From contig NZ_AODK01000016.1 of assembly GCF_000525975.1 (NCBI RefSeq), positions 1 through 50,911 of the forward strand: DNA of 50,911 bases, read 5' to 3'. Origin of the DNA: Listeria rocourtiae FSL F6-920. Its GTDB lineage: Bacteria > Bacillota > Bacilli > Lactobacillales > Listeriaceae. Below, in pieces: positions 38,965-47,651 of the stretch. Below the pieces are notes generated by a model that had not been told where the DNA came from, made no database searches, and worked only from the letters and a program-made list of their open reading frames with translations. Numbering within the stretch: the stretch's first letter is position 1; each line of letters begins with the position of its first letter. A program made the position numbers and the translations under genes.

Positions 38965-39750
38965 TTAATTTTTTGAATCAACAAGCGTGTCTGTATTACT
39001 AGAAATCATATATAATGGCCTAAAAAAGTTAGCCCTTCTCAGGATACGCTGTTCACTTTGGATGGATAAAGTGGAGAGTATTGTTTGCCCCATCCCTTGT
39101 TGAATCATCTTTAAGATAGTAGAGTTATTATTACATGTTAATGTTGCTTCTGGTTTTATTCTGTTGCGTGTTAAATATTGATTTGTATACTGTCTCACAC
39201 TGTCCTCCTCACTATGGAACAGCCAAACGTTATCTTGGGGATTCCCCACAACAACCATTTCATCATGCATAAAAATTTGGGATTCAAGGGCCGTAGTACT
39301 CGTTTTAGATTCAACCAAGCCTATATTTATATCGGAAAGGCTAATTGATTTGGCAATTTCAGAAGAATTAGCGATACTAAATTCAAATCTAGTATGTGGA
39401 AATATTCCTGCTAGTCTACTTAACAATTCAGGTACAATGGTATTCCCAATCGTTTCAGAGGCACCAATTTTGAATGTATGATTTTCTTCTTTTTCTAGTT
39501 TATGAAGCGTATGAACAGTTTCCTTCCATTCACTCTGTAATTTCTTTAACTCAATATAAAAAAATTGGCCCGCTACTGTAGGAGATATACGCGTATACTT
39601 TGAACGTTCGAAAAGGCTTACGCCCAATAATTTTTCTAAACTGCTAATCTGAGTAGATACCGCCGATTGAGAAATGTATAATTGCTGGGAAGCCTTCGTG
39701 AAGTTTTTTTCATCATATACGGTAATAAAAGTTTTTAATAACTTAAACAT
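38965..39750 (-). CDS. LysR-family regulator (paralogue 1), C-terminus probably frameshifted
   Basis: A 261-residue protein in the literal frame. The N-terminal winged helix reads NFTKASQQLYISQSAVSTQISSLEKLLGVSLFERS, followed by an inducer-binding domain beginning TFKIGASETIGNTIVPELL. The frame ends at VDSKN. If the two T6 runs 38961-38966 and 38969-38974 are each one base shorter, the end reads DSKIKNTVFSLLMSNQKKYA with a stop at 38915, giving 277 residues and matching the ends of the two other LysR genes here. It starts at ATG 39750 after AGGAGG. It has TATAAT at 39777-39782 with a shared box upstream. The effector is unknown; targets may be the adhesin or exopolysaccharide genes. Confidence 0.85.
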   Translation of the reverse strand: MFKLLKTFITVYDEKNFTKASQQLYISQSAVSTQISSLEKLLGVSLFERSKYTRISPTVAGQFFYIELKKLQSEWKETVHTLHKLEKEENHTFKIGASETIGNTIVPELLSRLAGIFPHTRFEFSIANSSEIAKSISLSDINIGLVESKTSTTALESQIFMHDEMVVVGNPQDNVWLFHSEEDSVRQYTNQYLTRNRIKPEATLTCNNNSTILKMIQQGMGQTILSTLSIQSEQRILRRANFFRPLYMISSNTDTLVDSKN

Positions 39751-39776
39751 TTAATAAAAACCTCCTATGATATTTT

Positions 39777-39824
39777 ATTATACAAGAAAGAAACAAATGC
39801 ATTAAACATCGATAAGTAATCGTT
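39777..39824 (-). promoter_or_regulatory. LysR paralogue 1 promoter with shared upstream box
   Basis: TATAAT (minus strand, 39777-39782) has a 24-bp block 18 bases upstream (39801-39824, containing GATAAGTAAT). The same block, 20 of 24 bases identical, occurs 19 bases upstream of the TATAAT of LysR paralogue 3 (45554-45577). It is a likely site for autoregulation by these LysR proteins. Confidence 0.55.
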
Positions 39825-40220
39825 ATAATTATATTTTATGATGACGTACCTTAATTTGAGAGCATTTATCATTTTTCTATTCCTTCGAGATTGACTCCGT
39901 TGAGTGTAACACCTCTTCATCTATTATTATTTGTATTTGAAACGTTATTTCTGTATTTCATACAGTATAAAACAGGAGATATCAATTATTTATTTGTAGT
40001 AGCGATATCTCACCCTGACATAAAACGAAGTAGCTTCAACTTCCCAGTACACTACTTCACCTAATAAAAGATAGAAAAAATTGATTCTTCTGCTTTCGAA
40101 CTCCAAAAATTATTCTAAATTTTCAGAATGTAAAATCCAGAAGTTAGATCAATGGTTGTTCTGTTTAAACCTCAATAAGAATCGCATTTTTTCAAGTTAA
40201 TCTGTTGCTTTGAAAAGAAA
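39825..40220. other. Intergenic region without a recognised gene
   Basis: AT-rich. It contains inverted repeats GAGATATC/GATATCTC and GAAGTAG/CTACTTC near 39970-40065, but no open frame with a ribosome site and no recognised RNA family. Confidence 0.4.
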
Positions 40221-40261
40221 GCTGTATAAATAGCAATGCTAAGCTTCTCTATTTATACAGC
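40221..40261 (-). terminator. Terminator of the adhesin gene
   Basis: GCTGTATAAATAG (40221-40233) pairs exactly with CTATTTATACAGC (40249-40261). On the minus strand it is followed by TTTCTTTTC, about 80 bases after the adhesin stop. Confidence 0.75.
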
Positions 40262-40339
40262 CACTCATGATTTGGATTTTAAAATACTAGTATGTGTTCT
40301 TACAACCTTTGGTGACTTTTAGATACACATTTATTTCAA

Positions 40340-42838
40340 TTAAAGTAAAACATTGACTGTAACGCGTTCTAATTCTGTCGTACCATTTGACATAACCATC
40401 TCTACTTTTTGATCTACACTCGTTACAACTTTATTTGCCGCTACTTTATAGGTCATTGTCTCTGGATCTAGGGCACTATTCTTCACCACTTGACCATCAA
40501 TGTACAACACTACTTTTGTTGCTGCTTTGTCATACGTTCCGGTAATGTATTCCTCACCAATCGTGTAATCATTAGCTGTTAGTGTATACTCTGGGATAGG
40601 GGCATCTTTCACGTTGACAGATACACGTTTTAATTCCGTTGCTCCTTTGGACATTACCATCTCTACTTTTTGGTCTTTACTTGTAACAACTTTATTTGCT
40701 GCGACTTTATAGGTCATTGTTTCTGGATCTAGGCTACTATTTTTAACAGCTACACCATCAATATATAGCACTACTTTGGTTGCTTCTTTATCGTATTCTC
40801 CTGTAATATACTCTTCACCAATAGTGTAATCATTGGCAGTTAATATCAGTTCCTGCTCAACTAATGACACCTTAGCTTCTTCTTTTTCATTTCCTTCTGA
40901 ATCTAGACTCACAACCTTTACTTCATCAGAAGTACTTGAAATTGTACTCATATATGCTCGGAATTCTCCATCTACAGGTGTAACATTATTGACGGCCTTA
41001 CCATTCACGTACACACGAACAGTGGCTACATCACTTCCTACTTTTCCTGTTAAATAAGTAGACTGTCCTACGATAAATTGATCTGCTGTAATAGAGTAAT
41101 CTTTTTCAGAGGCTTTTACAATTGTTGTCGCAGTCGATGTTTGTCCATTAATGGTTGCTATAGCTTCTACTGTAACCCCTTCTTTTTGTGTTGGAATTAC
41201 AACGCTATACGTACCATCTTCTTTAATGGTTCCAGATCCAATAACTTGGTCCCCCACTTTAATTTCAATTGTTGCACCAGCTTCTCCTGTTCCTGTAGCC
41301 TCGGTTGAGTCAGCTGTAAGTTCATTTATTGTTGTTTCTTCCATTTCGCCTTTTACAACTGTTGATGCTGACGATGTTTGCCCCCCGAGAATTGCATTAG
41401 CTTCAACTACAGTTCCTTTCTTTTGTTTCTTAACTTCAATGCTGTAGGTGCCATCTTCTTTAACCTTACCAGATCCGATAAGTACATTGTTTGCAGTAAT
41501 TACAATGTCTGCTCCTGGTTCACCTGTTCCTGTAACTGTCGTTGAATCAGTTGTAAGTTCATTTATTGTCGTTTCTCGCATTTCTTTTTCTTCACCCACA
41601 GATAGCTTACCGTAATTACCTAGTTTAAAATTTTGCTGTAATTGATAATTATCTGATACGAGGTTTTCAGATTCATTCCGTTTAATGTCCATGCTTGTTG
41701 ACCCAGTAATCCAAGAGTTTAGAGGAAGCGAATTATAATCCCCACCTATTTTGTTCCAAACCTTTAAAGATGCCATTTTTATGTTTAATTTCGCTTTTAC
41801 AGAATCTATTAACGGGGCATCCTTCTTCCCATTAGTAATAGAGAATCCTTTTGGTGCATTTACTTCAATTTGAGAATCTGAACCTAATTTAATGACCTCT
41901 TTTTGGTCCGTTTTTGTGTCCGTTTGGGAATCTTTTGCTCTCTTAATATACATAGATGATCCAGATAAAGCATTCAGTGAAGATTTTGATTGGAGGTCTA
42001 TTGCAGGTTGGTTATCACCACGGGACTCCACATTAACAACACTGTCCTTCTGTGCAGTTACATATACACTACTGTACGTCCCATATATGCCTTCCTTTTC
42101 GTTTGAAATTAAATCTAAATTCCCTGCTGTTGATAGTGCCCCATCAGTAGATTCAAATCTAAGCGATTGATTCTTAGAGTGTACTCTGAGAGAAGAATTT
42201 TTTTCCTGATTTAATTGATCAAATAACCAAATACCATAGAGAGAAGACCCTGTAGTGTCTAAGCTCACATTGGCGCCTTCTTTAACAATCAAATTTGTAC
42301 CCTGTATTCCAGCAACAACTCCATCTACTTTTGCTTTAATGGAACCTTTTAGAATCATTGTACCGTATAATGAGTAGGCCAATTTCTTACCTGAACTCGT
42401 CACATTATCTAGTGTTATCGTTGCATCCTTATACTGACTCCAGAAAAGAGGTAAGACACCTTGATTAGCAATGTTTATATTACTTACAGTTGCATTCCCA
42501 TCTACTTTAGCAAAACCAATCCCATGGCCGTCCATGTCAATTGTATGACCTTGTCCATCTAAATTCTTATCCGTAGTAAAATTAAATGCAGACTTAACAA
42601 CAATATCTTTTTTCAAAGTTATATTGACAATATTAGGGTCTTGTAATGCTTGCTTTAGCCCTTCAAATGTTGAGACCTCCGCAGATGTCGCTCTTTCTTT
42701 TTCTGTCACTGTGTGAGCTACGCTTTGAACTTTACTTGCTGATGCACTTTCTGGAATCATCGTGACTATTTGACTTCCTAAAAGCACAGTTGTTAGCATG
42801 ATAGCACTACTTTTTTTCATCATTTTTACGTTTAACAT
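40340..42838 (-). CDS. Secreted pectate-lyase-like adhesin with Ig modules
   Basis: About 832 residues. The signal peptide ends near PESASAS. The next roughly 350 residues resemble the pectate-lyase-like adhesive domain of Listeria proteins (FEGLKQALQDPNIVNITLKK, LDGQGHTIDMDG, then short beta-helix strands). Two Big-type Ig modules follow (TVTGTGEPGADIVITANN; ATGTGEAGATIEIKVGDQ), then three wall-Ig modules beginning near DYSITADQFIVGQS. The last two are near-identical (TANDYTIGEEYITG), spaced by 261 bp. No LPxTG motif or C-terminal helix is seen, so attachment is unclear. ATG 42838 is favoured (AAGGAG 11 bases upstream), with ATG 42847 nearly touching that site. Its promoter carries a PrfA-type box. 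Confidence 0.87.
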   Translation of the reverse strand: MLNVKMMKKSSAIMLTTVLLGSQIVTMIPESASASKVQSVAHTVTEKERATSAEVSTFEGLKQALQDPNIVNITLKKDIVVKSAFNFTTDKNLDGQGHTIDMDGHGIGFAKVDGNATVSNINIANQGVLPLFWSQYKDATITLDNVTSSGKKLAYSLYGTMILKGSIKAKVDGVVAGIQGTNLIVKEGANVSLDTTGSSLYGIWLFDQLNQEKNSSLRVHSKNQSLRFESTDGALSTAGNLDLISNEKEGIYGTYSSVYVTAQKDSVVNVESRGDNQPAIDLQSKSSLNALSGSSMYIKRAKDSQTDTKTDQKEVIKLGSDSQIEVNAPKGFSITNGKKDAPLIDSVKAKLNIKMASLKVWNKIGGDYNSLPLNSWITGSTSMDIKRNESENLVSDNYQLQQNFKLGNYGKLSVGEEKEMRETTINELTTDSTTVTGTGEPGADIVITANNVLIGSGKVKEDGTYSIEVKKQKKGTVVEANAILGGQTSSASTVVKGEMEETTINELTADSTEATGTGEAGATIEIKVGDQVIGSGTIKEDGTYSVVIPTQKEGVTVEAIATINGQTSTATTIVKASEKDYSITADQFIVGQSTYLTGKVGSDVATVRVYVNGKAVNNVTPVDGEFRAYMSTISSTSDEVKVVSLDSEGNEKEEAKVSLVEQELILTANDYTIGEEYITGEYDKEATKVVLYIDGVAVKNSSLDPETMTYKVAANKVVTSKDQKVEMVMSKGATELKRVSVNVKDAPIPEYTLTANDYTIGEEYITGTYDKAATKVVLYIDGQVVKNSALDPETMTYKVAANKVVTSVDQKVEMVMSNGTTELERVTVNVLL

Positions 42839-42901
42839 TGATAGCATCTCTCCTTAATATTTTTTTCAAACTAGTTATTTTTTTCACAAAAAGCTTTAAA
42901 C

Positions 42902-42929
42902 GACTCACCTCCTTTAATTGCTAGCAATT
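42902..42929 (-). promoter_or_regulatory. Leader palindrome and unattached Shine-Dalgarno-like sequence
   Basis: In the adhesin leader, the perfect palindrome AATTGCTAGCAATT (42916-42929) is followed directly by AAAGGAGGTGA, an 11-base match to the 16S rRNA 3' end. No usable start codon lies at the normal distance; the real start is about 67 bases further on. It may be a ribosome standby or control site. Confidence 0.4.
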
Positions 42930-42969
42930 CTGTTTAATACACTATTTTTCTAGGCTTTAAATGTTCTCT

Positions 42970-43003
42970 ATTATACTTGCCAGCTCTTTAACATATGTTA
43001 AAG
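42970..43003 (-). promoter_or_regulatory. PrfA-type box and promoter of the adhesin gene
   Basis: TTAACATATGTTAA (42988-43001) fits the PrfA-box consensus TTAACAnnTGTTAA at all 12 fixed positions and sits in an 18-bp perfect palindrome (42986-43003). TATAAT lies at 42970-42975 on the minus strand, 12 bases after the box. In known PrfA-activated promoters that distance is 22-23, so here the box covers the -35 region, about one helical turn closer. Repression, or activation from another start site, is possible. Confidence 0.6.
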
Positions 43004-43100
43004 TATACATCTTAATTAGTTGAATAGAGTAATATTTTTTATAAATAGGTATCATTACAAAATATAATAACGCCCGTGCACAGGGCTAAATCGTTTATGT

Positions 43101-43570
43101 TCATTCATATTTTAAAGAATAATCGTAGTCTCTACGGTAGATATCTTCAAACCTGAGTAGATTAATGAAATGAGGATCCATTTGCTTCGTGTTCGTCGAT
43201 TGTAGATACTTTAACCATTGATTTTCTCTATTAGTAGCGTATGCCAATAACCGAGATACTTCCTCTGATTCCTTAGCAATATCAACAAATATTTCTGGCA
43301 AATGCCATAAAATACAATCTGTTTGCGCTATGTATTTAGTAGTTATGTGTAAAATGGTGTCTTTTACACCAAAAATGTCTCATTCCCCTTTTTGGAAGTG
43401 TATTCGTATGAAATAAATCCCTCATCAATTATAAATAAACCTTGCTTCAATTCAATGCTACTCCCTGCCGACATTTTTTCAAGGACGGCATACTTTTGAA
43501 ATAAAATTAGATCTGTAAAATAAAATAGATTTCTCAATAGAATAATCCCTCTCCATCCTTTATTTATCAA
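43101..43570 (-). pseudogene. Crp/Fnr-like regulator stub (sensor domain only), frameshifted
   Basis: Two frames fit together. The first (to 43364) has KQGLFIIDEGFISYEYTSKKG; the second has IAQTDCILWHLPEIFVDIAKES. Both resemble the cyclic-nucleotide-binding-like barrel of Crp/Fnr/PrfA proteins. They join if two bases are removed, or one added, at the T5 run near 43364-43374, giving about 155 residues. No helix-turn-helix follows before the stop, so the DNA-binding half is missing or lost. The start is uncertain (TTG 43570 or a later TTG after GGAGAGGG). It lies just upstream of the PrfA-type box, suggesting a former local regulator. Confidence 0.5.
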
Positions 43571-43747
43571 CCTCCACGGTTAATATCAATAATTTGTATT
43601 ACTATTATCCTTTTATACATTCTATTTTTTTAAAAGTATAGACTATGCTTTACTCCTATTAACTTTTTGTGCTAAAATTAGCCCTAGCATGCTATTTAGT
43701 GAGTAGTTCTAGCGCTTGCAATAAATCTATAATAAGGAGGTGCCAAG

Positions 43748-44596
43748 ATGTTTCAGTGGTTAGAAACATTTATTTCTGTCTATGAGAACAATAATTTTAC
43801 AAAGGCTGCTAATGAACTATCTATTTCACAACCAACAATATCTGTACACATAGAAAAATTAGAAACAGAGATCGGCGTCGTCTTGTTTGAACGAAGCAGC
43901 AACAAAAAGATTACTCCCACACTTGCTGCCCATTTTCTATACGAAAAAACGAAACGAATGCAAAGTAGTTGGGACAATGTAATAGATGAGCTAGTTAGTA
44001 TAAGTAGCGGGAAAAACCGGTCATTTAAAATTGGCGCTTCACAAACAATTGGAAACTACCTCATCCCAAAAGTCTTAGGTAAATTGCAAAAAGCATTTCC
44101 TAAGGTCGATTTTGAAATTATTATTGATAATTCCGAAAGCATCTTTCAATCTGTTTCTATACTAGATACAGATATTGGGTTAGTTGAATCTCCTTTAGTA
44201 TCTTCTAATATTGACAGGCAAGAATTTATGTATGATAGAATGATATTATTAGGCAAGCCAGAGAGCACAACATGGATTTTAAGAGAAGAAGGGTCTGGTA
44301 TCCGAGAATATTCTGATAGGTACATGATGGAACATAATATATCACCAGAAACAGAACTTGTCATTAATAGCAATGAAGTTATTCTGCAATTAGTTGAACT
44401 TGGTTATGGGCGCACACTCCAATCAGAACTTGTGAATTACTCAAGTTCTATAGAAGCCGAAGAAACATTGTTGATAAGACCACTATATGCAATCTCAAAT
44501 AAAAATCATCCAGACTTAGATAGGCAAATCATTCAGTTTATTTTCAGTTTATTTAATCTGTCAAAAAACAAACCGTATGGACGATGGCCTCTTTGA
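43748..44596 (+). CDS. LysR-family regulator (paralogue 2)
   Basis: A 282-residue intact protein. The DNA-binding region reads NFTKAANELSISQPTISVHIEKLETEIGVVLFERS; the effector domain starts SFKIGASQTIGNYLIPKVL. The start ATG 43748 follows AAGGAGGTG. It is divergent from the Crp-like stub and convergent with LysR paralogue 3. All three LysR proteins in this section share the segments IGASxTIGN and DIGLVES-like, so they come from local duplication and may sense related ligands. Unlike the other two, its upstream region lacks the shared GATAAGTAAT box. Confidence 0.9.
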   Translation: MFQWLETFISVYENNNFTKAANELSISQPTISVHIEKLETEIGVVLFERSSNKKITPTLAAHFLYEKTKRMQSSWDNVIDELVSISSGKNRSFKIGASQTIGNYLIPKVLGKLQKAFPKVDFEIIIDNSESIFQSVSILDTDIGLVESPLVSSNIDRQEFMYDRMILLGKPESTTWILREEGSGIREYSDRYMMEHNISPETELVINSNEVILQLVELGYGRTLQSELVNYSSSIEAEETLLIRPLYAISNKNHPDLDRQIIQFIFSLFNLSKNKPYGRWPL

Positions 44597-44616
44597 TTAT
44601 TGTCCATACTTTTTTC
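44575..44616 (+). terminator. Terminator overlapping the 3' end of LysR paralogue 2
   Basis: GTATGGAC (44575-44582) pairs with GTCCATAC (44602-44609), followed by T6. The left arm lies within the last codons of the gene. Confidence 0.75.
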
Positions 44617-44647
44617 AATTAATTGCAATACCTACATACAATATCGA

Positions 44648-45488
44648 CTAAGCATACGTATGTTCCACCTTATCTACAGCAATCCATGAAAATAAAGCTT
44701 TTTTTATTTTATAATTAACTTTTTTATCTGAATTATCAAAAATAATATACAATGGCCTGAAAATATCCGTTCTATTTAGTACGTTATAATTATCCATGTC
44801 CAACAGACTTGATATGATTGTTTTCCCTAGGCCCTGTTCTATCGTTTTTAAAATAGCTAGTTGGGTATTAAACTTTATTACTGTCTCAGGTTTTGCTTTA
44901 CTACGCATTAAATATTGATTAATATGCCGCTCCATACTAGCTTCCCCACTATGAAATAGCCAAGTACCCTCTCCTTTCCCTACAACTACCATTTCATCGT
45001 GCATAAAGATTTTAGATTCTAAAGCAGTATTATCAGTATCATAAGATTCCACTAAACCAATATGTGTTTTTGATAGCTGCATTGATTTAACAATCTCCGA
45101 AGAGTTAGCGATATAAAATTCAAATTGGTGCTGTGGAAATTCCTCTTCTAGCTTACTTAATAGTTTTGGTACCATCGTATTCCCAATCGTTTCAGAAGCA
45201 CCAATAACAATAGGCTCATACGCTTTTTGCTCTAATTGCTTCAGTGTATTTACAGTACTCTCCCACTCATTTTGTAATTTTTTGCATTCACCGTAAAAAA
45301 AACGGGCTGCGATTGTCGGCGATACTTGTACATATTTTGTTCGCTCAAAAAGAGTGATTCCCAATATTTTTTCCTAAACTGCTGATTTGATTAGAGACCG
45401 CTGATTGAGAAAGGTATAAATGGCGCGAAGCTTTAGTAAAATTTTGAGCATCATATACAGCAACAAATGTCTTTAGTAATCCAAACAT
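44648..45488 (-). pseudogene. LysR-family regulator (paralogue 3), N-terminal frameshift
   Basis: ATG 45488 begins MFGLLKTFVAVYDAQNFTKA, with the helix-turn-helix LYLSQSAVSNQISSL. The frame then fails at 45373-45374: one surplus G (TTAGGA instead of TTAGAA on the coding strand) prevents the join to LEKILGITLFERTKY. The rest, with IVIGASETIGNTMVPKLL, runs to a stop at 44648. The repaired length is 279 residues, equal to the other two LysR genes. Here the extra base is a G next to a run of six A, so this one differs slightly from the simple homopolymer cases. Confidence 0.83.
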
Positions 45489-45528
45489 ACCAATAAAAAC
45501 TCCCTATAAGAAAAGTTATGACAACTAC

Positions 45529-45577
45529 ATTATACTAAACAACAAAAAAACATATTAAACGCAGATAAGTAATTGTT
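45529..45577 (-). promoter_or_regulatory. LysR paralogue 3 promoter with shared upstream box
   Basis: TATAAT on the minus strand (45529-45534) has the conserved block 45554-45577 (with GATAAGTAAT) 19 bases upstream, the same layout as at LysR paralogue 1. Confidence 0.55.
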
Positions 45578-45713
45578 GTCATTAATTTTTCGGATACCTG
45601 AAATCACAATGACTTCATACCATCACTAAATTCAATGGCATTAATAAAATCAGTAGCATTGTTTTACATATACCTCTTCTTCTAAAACCTGTTCAAAGGG
45701 TAGTGATAAATAC

Positions 45714-45760
45714 AAAGAGGAGGATCAGAAACCTTAAAATAGTTTCTAATCCCCCTCTTT
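45714..45760. terminator. Terminator of the amino-acid permease gene
   Basis: AAAGAGG at 45714 pairs with CCTCTTT ending at 45760; inner AGAAAC/GTTTCT also pair. It lies about 30 bases after the permease stop. The rest of the 45578-45791 gap shows no gene. Confidence 0.75.
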
Positions 45761-45791
45761 GATTTACATATAATCCATCGAGTTCTTCTAG

Positions 45792-47186
45792 CTATTTATT
45801 TAACGTACTATTCCTGCGCCCAAATGTAAAATACAAAATTAATCCTAGTAAGAACCAAACTCCGCATGCAATCCACGTCGCCATAGAAAGCCTTGTAATC
45901 AGGAAGAGACACATTAGAAAGGACAAAATCGGTAAGACTGGATACAATGGTGTTTTAAATCCACCACTACCAATCGATTTGTTGCGACGTAAAAAAATAA
46001 TACCTATGGAAACCATCATGAAAGCAAACAACGTTCCCATATTTACTAGTTCTGCCAATCTCTGAAGGGGTACGAATCCCGCGAAAAACATCACGATAAC
46101 GGCATACGTCCAGGTACTTTTAATAGGTGTGCTCGTTTTTTCATCAATCTCTGCCATACTTTTTGGTAGTAAACCATCGCGCCCCATAGCATAAATCAGA
46201 CGGGTCCCACCATAAAGCATCACTAGAATCACCGTAATCATACCAACAACTGCACCTAGTGAAACGATACCAGCAATCCAATTCTGATTGATTACCTGTA
46301 AGGCAAACGCAACAGGATCAGCAACATTCAACTCTTGATATGATACTATTCCTGTCAAAACAATCGAAACAGCGATGTACAATATAGTACAAACAAGGAG
46401 AGAGCCTATAATTCCTATTGGCATATTCTTCTGTGGGTTCTTCACTTCTTCTGCAGCTGATGAAACAGCATCAAAGCCAAGATAGGCAAAGAAAACCAAG
46501 GCAGCCCCGTTTAATACACCACTAAACCCAAATGGCATAAACGGCTCCCAATTAGTCGGTTTCACGTAAAACATACCCACCAAGATAAATAGTAATATAA
46601 CACTGATTTTCAAAATGACCATAAAAGCATTAACACGCGTCGATTCACGAACACCACGTGTCAATAGGTAAGCAATAATGGCTACAATTGCAATCGCTGG
46701 AATATTGACATACGTTCCTGCTGCTGGGTTAAATGCCCCTGAAATCGCATCAGGAATATGGAGATTAAACCCAGATAGTAACGTTTTAAAATAAGAAGAC
46801 CAACCACTTGCAACGGATGCCACAGCAAGCCCGTACTCTAACAATAAGGCCCAGCCGAGCAACCATGCGATAAACTCACCAAAAATCACATAACCATATG
46901 TATAGGCGCTTCCTGCTACTGGCACAGACGAGGAAAATTCAGAGTAGCAAAGAGCCGCAAGTGCGCAAACAACAGCTGCAATGATGAACGATATGACAAT
47001 CGCTGGACCAGAATAAAGTGCCGCAATTGTTCCAGGCAGAATAAATATCCCCGTACCAACAATCGCTCCTATTCCTAAAAAGACTAAATCTGTCGCGCCT
47101 AGCGTTTGTTTCAAATGAATGCTATTACTTTTATTATGAATAAGTGCTTCTAACGGTTTTTTTCTTAGTAATGATTTAAAAAACAT
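45792..47186 (-). CDS. APC-superfamily amino-acid permease (YfnA-like)
   Basis: A 464-residue membrane protein with about 12-13 helices. It carries the family segments GATDLVFLGIGAIVGTGIF (first helix, substrate-binding GxG), GSAYTYGYVIFGEFIAWLLG, FFAYLGFDAVSSAAEEVKNP and ILVMLYGGTRLIYAMGRDGLLP. It resembles cationic or branched amino-acid permeases of bacilli; the substrate is not certain. ATG 47186 is chosen because GGGAG lies 9 bases upstream, rather than the start at 47285, which would add 33 non-conserved residues. It lies downstream of rpsR with its own terminator, separated from that operon by another terminator. Confidence 0.92.
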   Translation of the reverse strand: MFFKSLLRKKPLEALIHNKSNSIHLKQTLGATDLVFLGIGAIVGTGIFILPGTIAALYSGPAIVISFIIAAVVCALAALCYSEFSSSVPVAGSAYTYGYVIFGEFIAWLLGWALLLEYGLAVASVASGWSSYFKTLLSGFNLHIPDAISGAFNPAAGTYVNIPAIAIVAIIAYLLTRGVRESTRVNAFMVILKISVILLFILVGMFYVKPTNWEPFMPFGFSGVLNGAALVFFAYLGFDAVSSAAEEVKNPQKNMPIGIIGSLLVCTILYIAVSIVLTGIVSYQELNVADPVAFALQVINQNWIAGIVSLGAVVGMITVILVMLYGGTRLIYAMGRDGLLPKSMAEIDEKTSTPIKSTWTYAVIVMFFAGFVPLQRLAELVNMGTLFAFMMVSIGIIFLRRNKSIGSGGFKTPLYPVLPILSFLMCLFLITRLSMATWIACGVWFLLGLILYFTFGRRNSTLNK

Positions 47187-47319
47187 AATTTTATACTCCC
47201 AACTTTTTTGTTCTAAAACATCTTTGAAACTCTTTTTTTCCATCATACCTTTAAAGCGAATATGCGTCAATGCTTTAAACAACATATGTGCTACAGTGTA
47301 AAGTAGTTTTTCTATAGTA

Positions 47320-47347
47320 AAAGCCCTCTGAAAAATCAGAGGGCTTT
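47320..47347 (-). terminator. Terminator of the rpsF-ssb-rpsR operon
   Basis: AAAGCCCTCTGA (from 47320) pairs exactly with TCAGAGGGCTTT (to 47347) around a four-base loop, followed on the minus strand by TTTT-A. It lies just after the rpsR stop. Confidence 0.9.
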
Positions 47348-47353
47348 AAGATT

Positions 47354-47593
47354 TTATTTCTCATCTGCAACAAATGGTAGCAATGCTACTTGGCGTGAGC
47401 GTTTGATAGCAATCGTTAATTTACGTTGGTATTTAGCGCTCGTTCCAGTTACACGACGAGGAAGAATTTTTCCACGTTCGGAAATGAATTTCTTCAGTAA
47501 TTCAGTGTCTTTATAGTCAATATGCGTAATTCCGTTCGAAGTAAAGTAACAAACCTTTTTCCGACGGCGTCCGCCTCTGCGTCCTCCAGCCAT
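47354..47593 (-). CDS. rpsR: 30S ribosomal protein S18
   Basis: 79 residues with the S18 core [22 protein letters not shown] and [23 protein letters not shown], and a basic N-terminus ([12 protein letters not shown]). It binds S6 on the 30S platform. Last gene of the rpsF-ssb-rpsR operon. Confidence 0.97.
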   Translation of the reverse strand: MAGGRRGGRRRKKVCYFTSNGITHIDYKDTELLKKFISERGKILPRRVTGTSAKYQRKLTIAIKRSRQVALLPFVADEK

Positions 47594-47651
47594 TATAATT
47601 TCCTCCTATCCAAATTAAAATCCAATAACACGCTCGCTTGTTTCCCGTTTT

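Noticed and set aside
16985-47353. Agr quorum-sensing genes in their Listeria position
   Set aside because: No frame in the interval resembles AgrB, AgrC or AgrA, and no short AgrD-like peptide gene was seen next to rpsR or gdpP.
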